Shown in pieces: positions 1-4,647 of a stretch of DNA of 6,447 nucleotides. The notes under the pieces were generated by a model. It was not told the DNA's origin. It did no database searches and worked only from the letters and a program-made list of their open reading frames with translations. The translations under genes were made by a program, and so were the position numbers. Source of the stretch: Sulfurovum sp. (GTDB taxonomy: Bacteria > Campylobacterota > Campylobacteria > Campylobacterales > Sulfurovaceae); the NCBI GenBank assembly GCA_016744875.1, contig JADGDL010000064.1, forward strand, positions 1 to 6,447. Reading direction: 5' to 3'. How positions within the stretch are numbered: position 1 is the first letter of the stretch; every line of letters starts with the position of its first letter.

Positions 1-579
1 GTCTATGATGCCCTTACTACACATGGTGTTTCTGCAAAAGCAGCGATTCCTTTATGGGTGATGGTTGTTGGTGGTATTGGTATCTCTGTCGGTTTGGCAC
101 TTTTTGGTCCAAGACTCATTAAAACAGTAGGTTCAGAGATCACAGAACTTGATCAAATGAGAGCATTCTCTATTATGATGGCAGCAGCGATTACCGTGGT
201 TATCGCTTCTCAGCTTGGATTACCGGTTTCTTCTACACACATTGCTGTGGGGGCTATATTTGGGGTTGGTTTCCTTAGAGAGTGGCTTGAAAGTAAAGAA
301 ATGGGTGATAAGCAGGAGAAGTTACAAAAAGAAGTTGCAAAACAAGACACACTGAAAGCAGAACTTGGACAACTTGAGACAGTTGAAGAGTATAAAAAAC
401 AAACAGAACGGATTAAAGTACAAAAGAAAAAAGTAAAAAGTATTAAACGTTCATTACGTGAAAACTATGTGAAGCGTGGTATGGTTAAGAAAATTGTAGC
501 AGCATGGGTCATTACTGTACCTGCAGCAGCAATTCTCTCCGCGATCATTTTCTTTATCCTTAAGGGTGTAGCGATCTAA
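1..579 (+). CDS. Inorganic phosphate transporter, PiT family (C-terminal part, 5' end outside window)
   Basis: The frame is open from base 1, so the gene starts upstream; 192 residues are visible before TAA at 577-579. The motif PVSSTH at 223-240 is the C-terminal signature of PiT permeases (PF01384), which import inorganic phosphate across the inner membrane by ion symport. Hydrophobic segments lie around 49-105, 166-210 and 235-275, with a last one at 490-570. Between the last two is a highly charged stretch of about 67 residues (280-480), rich in K, E and Q and with coiled-coil character, which is longer than the short loop usual in compact bacterial PiT proteins. The gene is followed by a non-coding gap and the convergent mltG. 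Its promoter is not in the window, so whether it shares the pho-type control of its neighbours cannot be seen. The family call is firm; the transported ion is inferred from the family. Confidence 0.88.
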   Translation, partial: VYDALTTHGVSAKAAIPLWVMVVGGIGISVGLALFGPRLIKTVGSEITELDQMRAFSIMMAAAITVVIASQLGLPVSSTHIAVGAIFGVGFLREWLESKEMGDKQEKLQKEVAKQDTLKAELGQLETVEEYKKQTERIKVQKKKVKSIKRSLRENYVKRGMVKKIVAAWVITVPAAAILSAIIFFILKGVAI

Positions 580-608
580 AGAGAATGTAACAATTCCCAA
601 CTAGGCAT

Positions 609-634
609 ATTTTGAAAAAAAAATTTTTCAAAAT
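609..634. repeat. AT-rich perfect palindrome after the PiT gene, possible bidirectional terminator
   Basis: Arms ATTTTGAAAAA (609-619) and TTTTTCAAAAT (624-634) are perfect reverse complements of 11 bp, around a loop of four A. It lies 30 bases after the PiT stop. The stem has a single G-C pair and neither strand has a clear U-run after it, so termination is only a possibility; a protein-binding operator or a simple 3'-end stabilising stem would fit equally well. Confidence 0.5.
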
Positions 635-674
635 GACCTTCTTGAGAAGTCGGATAATTGCTATACTTCTCTTA

Positions 675-761
675 TGTAACCAAGATATATGCTTTCCTTC
701 CCCTTTAGCATTATCCTTTTTTAATAGTCTCCCTCCCTTTTTTCTATTCTTCTTGGTTACA
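675..761. repeat. Inverted repeat with 11-bp arms enclosing a pyrimidine-rich tract
   Basis: TGTAACCAAGA (675-685) and TCTTGGTTACA (751-761) are exact reverse complements, 65 bases apart. The enclosed + strand is mostly C and T, so the mltG-sense strand carries purine runs including GGGAGGGAG and GGGGAAGG. A second, overlapping pairing exists: CTTGGTTA at 753-760 with TAACAAG at 772-778, leaving one bulged base. Together with the palindrome at 609-634 this accounts for most of the 580-784 gap between two convergent genes. No ORF with a credible start was seen here. It may be a shared 3' processing or termination region; function is unknown. Confidence 0.45.
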
Positions 762-784
762 AAATCTCTTTAACAAGAATCTAT

Positions 785-1858
785 TTACAGTTTTTTGAGT
801 GAAGGCTTATTACTATCGTTTGACTCATTGCTGTCTTTGCCCTTTTTTTCTATTTCCTTTAGTGCTTTTTTCTCTTTATCACGTTTCTTCTGATAGGCTC
901 TGAATGTACGTATATTTGCAAGATGTTCTTCATACGTTTCACAAAACTTATGTCCTCCACTGGGCTTTAACATAAAGAAAATATATTTGTTTTTGTCAGG
1001 GAAAATGGCAGAACGCAGTGCATCAAGAGAGACAGTTCCAAGAGGATGAGGTGGCAAACCTTTGTGTTTATAAGTATTGTAGTAGCTTGTATCTGTTTTT
1101 ATACGTTCGGGTGTAACAATAGTGTGTGAAAATTTACCGTAGTTCAGGGTACTGTCCATTTGTAGTTTCATTTTTTTGTTTAAACGATTGAAAATAACCC
1201 CGGATATGATAGGCATCTCTTCTATATCGTTAGTCTCTTTTTGTACGATCGAAGCGATAGTCAGTAAAACTTTTAATACAAAGTGGTCAGGTGTATTTGC
1301 AAAGGTTTTTTCAATGAGAAGATCAAGGGACTTTTTAGACTCGCTAAAGAGATACCCTATCACAGACTTCTCCTCTGCTTCTCTTGCAAGGATATACTCT
1401 CCTGCCAAGATATCCCCCTCTTTATATTGGCTTAACGACTTATAGGCGTTATAAAGTTTTTCTTTATCTAATTTAAGATCATTGGAGAGCCTCTTTATAA
1501 GCTCATTGTGTGTTTCACCTGCGTAAACAACAATCTTCATGGTGCTTGCTTGATGTTTATACATGTTTTTGTAAAAATAAAATCTGCCATAAGCTTTTTT
1601 ATCCAGTGTGTACCATCCTGATGCAGGCATCTGATCGGACTGCATCATCATCTTGTCAATAATAGTCACTGTATATCCGTTTCGTTCAAGAGAAGAGACA
1701 ATGGTATCTACGTTTGTTGCGTCAATATAGAAACTTTCAGAAGCTTTTTTGTCAATGGGAACAAAATTGTATATTAGGAGAATAAGCAGAGCAACTGCGA
1801 TGACCTCAGCAATACGGATAATGGCTATATAGTGTTCTGAGGTAATTTCTTTAAACAT
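785..1858 (-). CDS. mltG: Endolytic transglycosylase MltG (YceG-like)
   Basis: This 357-residue inner-membrane protein of the YceG/MltG family (PF02618) cleaves nascent peptidoglycan glycan strands within the chain and is thought to set their length or release them from the synthesis machinery. An uncharged N-terminal segment at residues 11-33 is a single membrane anchor; the rest would be periplasmic. Family motifs in order are ASIVQKET at 202-209 (the Glu of KET, E208, matches the catalytic position; the preceding Glu common in other MltGs is Gln here), LQMDSTLNYG at 232-241, YNTYKHKGLPP at 260-270 and GGHKFCETYEEH at 301-312. Length is close to the E. coli protein (340), with a lysine-rich, low-complexity tail after about residue 323. 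The ATG at 1858-1856 is the only plausible start: a stop lies three codons upstream and the next Met is inside the domain. No Shine-Dalgarno precedes it and a perfect extended -10 lies only 5 bases upstream, so the mRNA is probably leaderless. It is divergent from the response regulator. Confidence 0.93.
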   Translation of the reverse strand: MFKEITSEHYIAIIRIAEVIAVALLILLIYNFVPIDKKASESFYIDATNVDTIVSSLERNGYTVTIIDKMMMQSDQMPASGWYTLDKKAYGRFYFYKNMYKHQASTMKIVVYAGETHNELIKRLSNDLKLDKEKLYNAYKSLSQYKEGDILAGEYILAREAEEKSVIGYLFSESKKSLDLLIEKTFANTPDHFVLKVLLTIASIVQKETNDIEEMPIISGVIFNRLNKKMKLQMDSTLNYGKFSHTIVTPERIKTDTSYYNTYKHKGLPPHPLGTVSLDALRSAIFPDKNKYIFFMLKPSGGHKFCETYEEHLANIRTFRAYQKKRDKEKKALKEIEKKGKDSNESNDSNKPSLKKL

Positions 1859-1863
1859 AAAAG

Positions 1864-1872
1864 ATTATATCA
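1864..1872 (-). promoter_or_regulatory. Extended -10 promoter element of mltG
   Basis: Read on the - strand, 1872 to 1864 is TGATATAAT, a perfect TGn-TATAAT extended -10. Transcription would start about 6-7 bases downstream, at or next to A1858, the first base of the mltG ATG. No clear -35 is seen, as expected for an extended -10 promoter. The left arm of a dyad (1869-1875) overlaps it. Confidence 0.6.
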
Positions 1873-1895
1873 CAGTTGTATTGGATGACTGTGAT
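1869..1895. repeat. Dyad ATCACAG-N13-CTGTGAT overlapping the mltG promoter
   Basis: ATCACAG (1869-1875) and CTGTGAT (1889-1895) are exact 7-bp inverted arms whose starts are 20 bp apart, about two helical turns. The left arm overlaps the mltG -10 and the right arm lies about 25 bp upstream of the pho-type box for the response regulator. This suits an operator for a dimeric regulator acting on the divergent pair. The regulator is not identifiable; the arm order is the reverse of a CRP site. CTGTGAT also resembles a single pho-box heptamer. Confidence 0.4.
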
Positions 1896-1919
1896 CGTAT
1901 ACATATATGGATATTTGGT

Positions 1920-1953
1920 CTGTAATCAAATTGTTATCAATAGATACTATGAT
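1920..1953 (+). promoter_or_regulatory. Pho-box-type promoter of the response regulator (probable autoregulation)
   Basis: Heptamers CTGTAAT (1920-1926) and TTGTTAT (1931-1937) are 11 bp apart, with AT-rich linker CAAA. Ten bases after the second comes the -10 TATGAT (1948-1953). There is no -35. The spacing is identical to three other sites in this window (2781, 4378, 6365) and to the known E. coli pho-box layout. The predicted start is about 1958-1960, on the ATG itself, so this promoter would give a leaderless message. Confidence 0.7.
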
Positions 1954-1958
1954 ATAGA

Positions 1959-2654
1959 ATGCAAAATATAAACGAAAAAAATGATATAGAAATAGTTATT
2001 ATAGAAGATGAACCAGATATTTTGGAACTTTTAGAGTATCATCTTGAAAAAGAAGGTTACTCTGTTATGGGTTTTCTTTCTACCGAGAGAGTTGAACAGT
2101 TTTTGGAAGAAGAGACTCCCTCTTTAATGATAGTAGATAGAAACCTACCAGGGATAGAAGGATCTGAGTTTGTTTCAAATATGAGAGCATTGGGCTATGA
2201 AATACCTGTAATGTTCCTTACAGCAAGAGATAAAGAAAGTGACTTGATAGAAGGGTTTACTTCCGGTGGTGATGACTATATGACAAAACCTTTTTCTGCT
2301 AAAGAGCTACTGGTACGTATCACAGCATTATTGAGACGCAGTGGCGCTACAAGCAATGACAAGGTCAAGTACAAAGATCTTGTGCTTGATATGCAAAAAA
2401 GAGAGCTCTTTGTAGAAAATAAGAGTACAGAATTAACCAATCTGGAATTTAAATTATTACATACGTTTGTTAAAAATCCTAATCAGCCACTTGATAGAGA
2501 TTTTTTACGTGATGAAGTGTGGGGTGATGACAGTGTCAGTTTTCACGATAAGACTATCAATGTCGCAATGAACAGGCTCAAGAAAAAGATAGACCCTCAA
2601 GGAACAAAAAAATATTTTGCACCAGTATGGGGTGTAGGTTATAAGTTACTGTAA
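1959..2654 (+). CDS. OmpR/PhoB-family response regulator, probable phosphate-regulon regulator
   Basis: A 231-residue two-domain response regulator. Residues 10-128 form the receiver domain: acidic pocket E16-D17, phosphoacceptor D60 in MIVDRNLPG, T88 in FLTAR and K110 in TKPF are all present, so it should be phosphorylated by a histidine kinase. Residues about 136-231 form the OmpR/PhoB winged-helix DNA-binding domain; the recognition helix is TINVAMNRLKKKI (199-211) and the C-terminal wing is VWGVGYKL (223-230). Length is normal for the family. ATG at 1959 is the only usable start and lacks a Shine-Dalgarno. No kinase gene is adjacent. A PhoB-like role is inferred from the tandem 11-bp boxes in front of this gene and of three others nearby, plus the phosphate transporter at the start of the window; the protein alone shows only the subfamily. 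Other OmpR-type regulators also bind tandem repeats, so the stimulus is not proven. Confidence 0.9.
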   Translation: MQNINEKNDIEIVIIEDEPDILELLEYHLEKEGYSVMGFLSTERVEQFLEEETPSLMIVDRNLPGIEGSEFVSNMRALGYEIPVMFLTARDKESDLIEGFTSGGDDYMTKPFSAKELLVRITALLRRSGATSNDKVKYKDLVLDMQKRELFVENKSTELTNLEFKLLHTFVKNPNQPLDRDFLRDEVWGDDSVSFHDKTINVAMNRLKKKIDPQGTKKYFAPVWGVGYKLL

Positions 2655-2687
2655 AACCAGGTATTTTTATAGTTCAAATGGCATTAC

Positions 2688-2714
2688 TGAATACTCCTTA
2701 TTCATTTTTATTTT
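2688..2714 (+). terminator. Weak intrinsic terminator after the response regulator
   Basis: TGAATA (2688-2693) and TATTCA (2699-2704) form a 6-bp stem with loop CTCCT, followed directly by TTTTTATTTT (2705-2714). It lies 34 bases after the stop codon. The stem is short and AT-rich, so efficiency is likely low, but the U-run is good and the next gene has its own promoter. Confidence 0.4.
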
Positions 2715-2780
2715 CAACTATGCATCATAATCATTATTTATAACATAACAGTTACATTCTCTTTTTATAACAACACTTTT

Positions 2781-2814
2781 TTGTATCTATTTTGTTACCA
2801 AAATTAACTATTAT
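2781..2814 (+). promoter_or_regulatory. Pho-box-type promoter of the HD-domain gene
   Basis: Half-sites TTGTATC (2781-2787) and TTGTTAC (2792-2798) are 11 bp apart; exactly 10 bases later is the -10 TATTAT (2809-2814). There is no -35. The predicted start, 7 bases after the -10, is A2821, immediately before the first paired base of the long inverted repeat. The first half-site is the weakest of the four copies, but the geometry is identical. The message would have a 5' leader of about 170 bases. Confidence 0.62.
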
Positions 2815-2821
2815 TTTTTCA

Positions 2822-2937
2822 GAAGACTAGCGGAGCCATATTGGAACTATCATAGTCCAAAGTTTCTAATACTTCATAATATGCCCATAAAACAGAAGAT
2901 CTCCCATTTATATATCCAAATGGTTCCGCTAGTCTTC
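2822..2937 (+). repeat. Long inverted repeat: structured 5' leader or small palindromic element
   Basis: Bases 2822-2839 pair with 2920-2937 over 18 contiguous pairs, all Watson-Crick except one G-U (2835/2924). The 80-base interior has its own hairpin at 2841-2860 (8 bp with one bulged A and a UCA triloop), and CCATTT (2904-2909) can pair with AAATGG (2918-2923) in competition with the top of the main stem. GC content is about 38%, against about 21% in the preceding 160 bases. The stem base coincides with the predicted transcription start, which favours a cis-acting RNA leader of the HD gene. The complement also reads through without stops as a peptide-like sequence, a property known from translatable palindromic elements in Rickettsia, so a dispersed palindromic repeat is the alternative. 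I do not recognise a known riboswitch family. Confidence 0.65.
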
Positions 2938-2953
2938 CCTGTAGTCTTCCCTG
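2930..2953 (+). repeat. Perfect tandem 12-bp repeat, TAGTCTTCCCTG twice
   Basis: Copies at 2930-2941 and 2942-2953 are identical. The first copy's TAGTCTTC is the 3' arm of the long stem; the second could pair equally with GAAGACTA at 2822-2829, so the stem base has two alternative partners. It may be a slippage product or a switchable pairing element. Confidence 0.75.
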
Positions 2954-2960
2954 AAATTTT

Positions 2961-2967
2961 GAAGGAG
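2961..2967 (+). promoter_or_regulatory. Strong Shine-Dalgarno that points to an out-of-frame ATG
   Basis: GAAGGAG is the best ribosome-binding site in the window. It sits 6 bases before ATG 2974, which opens a 9-codon ORF rather than the HD gene. A second, weaker site AAAGGA (2982-2987) lies 5 bases before TTG 2993, the start used for the HD gene. Confidence 0.6.
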
Positions 2968-2973
2968 CTACGT

Positions 2974-3003
2974 ATGAAAATAAAGGATATCTTTGACAGA
3001 TAA
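2974..3003 (+). other. Nine-codon leader ORF (MKIKDIFDR) overlapping the HD gene start
   Basis: ATG 2974 with a strong Shine-Dalgarno gives MKIKDIFDR and stops at TAA 3001-3003, eight bases after the TTG of the next frame. Two readings are possible. It may be a leader peptide translationally coupled to the HD gene. Or it may be the true N-terminus of that gene, separated by a one-base shift: skipping one base after codon 8 would give MKIKDIFDDKIDNSLIEE, a natural-looking N-terminus. Confidence 0.4.
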
Positions 3004-4363
3004 AATAGATAACAGTTTGATAGAAGAGTGTGAGATGCACATTGTTGGACATAAAATATTTGTGAGACTCAAAGATATACCGATGTATCTCTCTAAAAAG
3101 ACAAAAGACAGTATACGAAACCGTTACAGTCATTCTGTTGAAGTAGGACTCAGTACAGAGTATTTGCTTAGTCATGTCAGTAGAGAATTAGGCAATGATA
3201 TCAATTTGAATTTTTTTAAAATTGCCAAGATCATCGGCTTGGTACATGACATCGGACATACTGCGTTCAGTCATGATGGCGAAATAATATTAGACACTAT
3301 GTTAAGAGAAGCATCTGCATCATTTTCTGTACCGATTCGATTTAATGCCAACCTCAATAACTTTAGACGTATTAGTAAGTATGGGTTGTTTGATCTGTTA
3401 CCTGAAGACATTAAAAAATATGCATTGGCTTCATTGATCAAACGAAAACAAGAGCTAAGACAGTATCCGGAATATCTGTATCTGAAAGATGACCTCACAT
3501 ATGCTATAGAACTTGAAGAGAAATATCTTGCATCAAAAGGCATTGAGATTCACAATACGACAAATAAGACCATACTGTGTCAGGCAATGGACCTGGCCGA
3601 TGAGAACAGGTATCGGGTGACAGATATTATCGATGCACTTAATATCTATTCTAAACCGAAGTTAAAAGAGATATTGCTTCGTTGTATTCGAAGTGAAGTG
3701 CGTATTAAAGACATACGTAAACTTGTGAGCCTGAAGGTTGGATCTGTTGAGAGTCTAACACATTCACATAGTGACAAAATGAGGATCAAAGATCTTCTTA
3801 TCATGCTGTTAAATCAAGAGAGCAATGCCAAGACAGAGTTTCAGAATGTTATGAATAGTATATCCATGGCATTTAATAGAAATTTTTACCTTAACCAAAA
3901 TGCTAAGTTAGTACCTCTTGATAAAGAGATAGAAAAGTTAAGAGAAGATTTTCATAAAGTGGCTGCTACCTATTTATGGGGTGCAAAAAAGATAAAAAAT
4001 ATAAAAAAACCATTTAATCACTACTTCACAACAGTAGCAGATTATTTTATAAACCATGACTTTAACATAGACATTATAGATAGCAGTACGTATAAAAGTA
4101 AACTTATAGCTCTTGAAAAGAAAATTTTAAATGATGAGGTACGCAGTCGAGCAAAGCTCTTGTTGATCAGAAACTTTTTAGGTGGTTTGACGAACTTGAA
4201 GATCATTGAACTGTACAAGAAGATAAAACTGGCAGCATTTGAAAATACACTTGGCTATAAAATAGATAAAAGAGAGAAGTTTTTAATAAAAGACTCTATA
4301 CAAGAATTTGAAAAGAAATTGGATAACTATAATCGTAGACTCATCGATAAGGTAAGTGCGTAG
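2993..4363 (+). CDS. HD-domain phosphohydrolase, dGTPase (dNTP triphosphohydrolase)-like
   Basis: A 456-residue protein from TTG 2993. Metal ligands of the HD superfamily are visible in order: H47 in RNRYSHSVEV (41-51), H85-D86 in GLVHDIGHTAFSHDGE (82-97), and D200 in CQAMDLADENRYRVTDIIDAL (196-216). The RYSHSVEV, HDIGH..F.HDGE and MDLAD elements, with NANLNNFRRI (118-127) and FLGGLTNLKIIELYKKI (395-411), match the dGTPase branch, whose members hydrolyse dNTPs to deoxynucleoside and triphosphate. The middle is divergent, so substrate is unproven. TTG is the only in-frame start after stops at 2975 and 2981; AAAGGA at 2982 supports it. Met15 (3035) is a possible shorter start, and a frameshifted ATG 2974 start is also possible. 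It has its own pho-type promoter and is probably monocistronic, since the next gene has its own. Confidence 0.82.
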   Translation: MTDKIDNSLIEECEMHIVGHKIFVRLKDIPMYLSKKTKDSIRNRYSHSVEVGLSTEYLLSHVSRELGNDINLNFFKIAKIIGLVHDIGHTAFSHDGEIILDTMLREASASFSVPIRFNANLNNFRRISKYGLFDLLPEDIKKYALASLIKRKQELRQYPEYLYLKDDLTYAIELEEKYLASKGIEIHNTTNKTILCQAMDLADENRYRVTDIIDALNIYSKPKLKEILLRCIRSEVRIKDIRKLVSLKVGSVESLTHSHSDKMRIKDLLIMLLNQESNAKTEFQNVMNSISMAFNRNFYLNQNAKLVPLDKEIEKLREDFHKVAATYLWGAKKIKNIKKPFNHYFTTVADYFINHDFNIDIIDSSTYKSKLIALEKKILNDEVRSRAKLLLIRNFLGGLTNLKIIELYKKIKLAAFENTLGYKIDKREKFLIKDSIQEFEKKLDNYNRRLIDKVSA

Positions 4364-4377
4364 GCTTAGATACTTGA

Positions 4378-4411
4378 ATGTTATAAAAATGTTATCACTT
4401 TGACTTATACT
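4378..4411 (+). promoter_or_regulatory. Pho-box-type promoter of the 69-aa protein / acyltransferase operon
   Basis: ATGTTAT occurs at 4378-4384 and again at 4389-4395, an exact 11-bp direct repeat with linker AAAA. Ten bases after the second copy is the -10 TATACT (4406-4411). No -35 is present. The predicted start is near 4418, leaving a leader of about 20 bases. This is the most regular of the four copies. Confidence 0.72.
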
Positions 4412-4437
4412 AAAATATAAAATTATTGGAGATATCT

Positions 4438-4647
4438 ATGAAAGATGAAATATTCATATCAGACAAGAAAATAGAAAAACTGGCTAAGAAGATCTCAAAA
4501 ACTTTTTCTCTTTCTCAAGAAGAAGCATTAGAAGTTATTTATGAAGAATGGGAACTGGTAGAAAAACTTTTTCATACCCATACAAAAGTGAAAGCAGTAC
4601 ACTACCATCTTTGTGAAGAGATCAATTATACATACAGGATAGCCTAA
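4438..4647 (+). CDS. Small protein of unknown function (69 aa), translationally coupled to the acyltransferase
   Basis: I do not recognise the family. ATG 4438 is chosen because GGAG at 4428-4431 sits 6 bases before it; an in-frame TTG at 4426 overlaps that ribosome site and is unlikely. The protein is soluble, charged and likely all-helical: an N-terminal lysine-rich helix (about residues 10-21), an acidic helix with QEEALEVIYEEWELVEKLF (about 27-45), and a histidine-rich stretch THTKVKAVHYHLCEE (about 47-61). There is no signal peptide or membrane segment. Its TAA (4645-4647) shares a base with the ATG of the next gene, so the two are an operon under the pho-type promoter at 4378. A regulatory or partner role for the acyltransferase is only inferred from this coupling. 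Confidence 0.75.
   Translation: MKDEIFISDKKIEKLAKKISKTFSLSQEEALEVIYEEWELVEKLFHTHTKVKAVHYHLCEEINYTYRIA

Noticed and set aside
1176..1445. 89-codon + strand frame
   Set aside because: Antisense to mltG, which has full family motifs; a shadow frame.
1869..1895. CRP/FNR-type site
   Set aside because: The arms are TCACA then TGTGA, the reverse order of a CRP site, and the spacer is too long.
1981..1989. ATG at 1981 as the regulator start
   Set aside because: It is in a different frame and meets TAG after two codons.
2822..2937. Insertion sequence or MITE with target duplication
   Set aside because: No direct target duplication is seen at the outer ends and there is no transposase; kept only as a palindromic repeat or leader RNA.
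2819..3175. 118-codon open frame on the - strand across the leader and the HD gene start
   Set aside because: It overlaps the HD coding region antisense, and its peptide-like part is the complement of the inverted repeat. I saw no convincing promoter or ribosome site for it. Its open frame is mentioned only as a hint that the repeat may be a translatable palindromic element.
3271..3543. 90-codon - strand frame
   Set aside because: Antisense to the conserved HD-domain region; no family features.
4400..4405. TTGACT as a -35 box
   Set aside because: It abuts the -10 TATACT, and no -10 lies 16-18 bases downstream of it.
4426..4437. TTG 4426 as start of the small protein
   Set aside because: It overlaps the GGAG ribosome site that is correctly spaced for ATG 4438.
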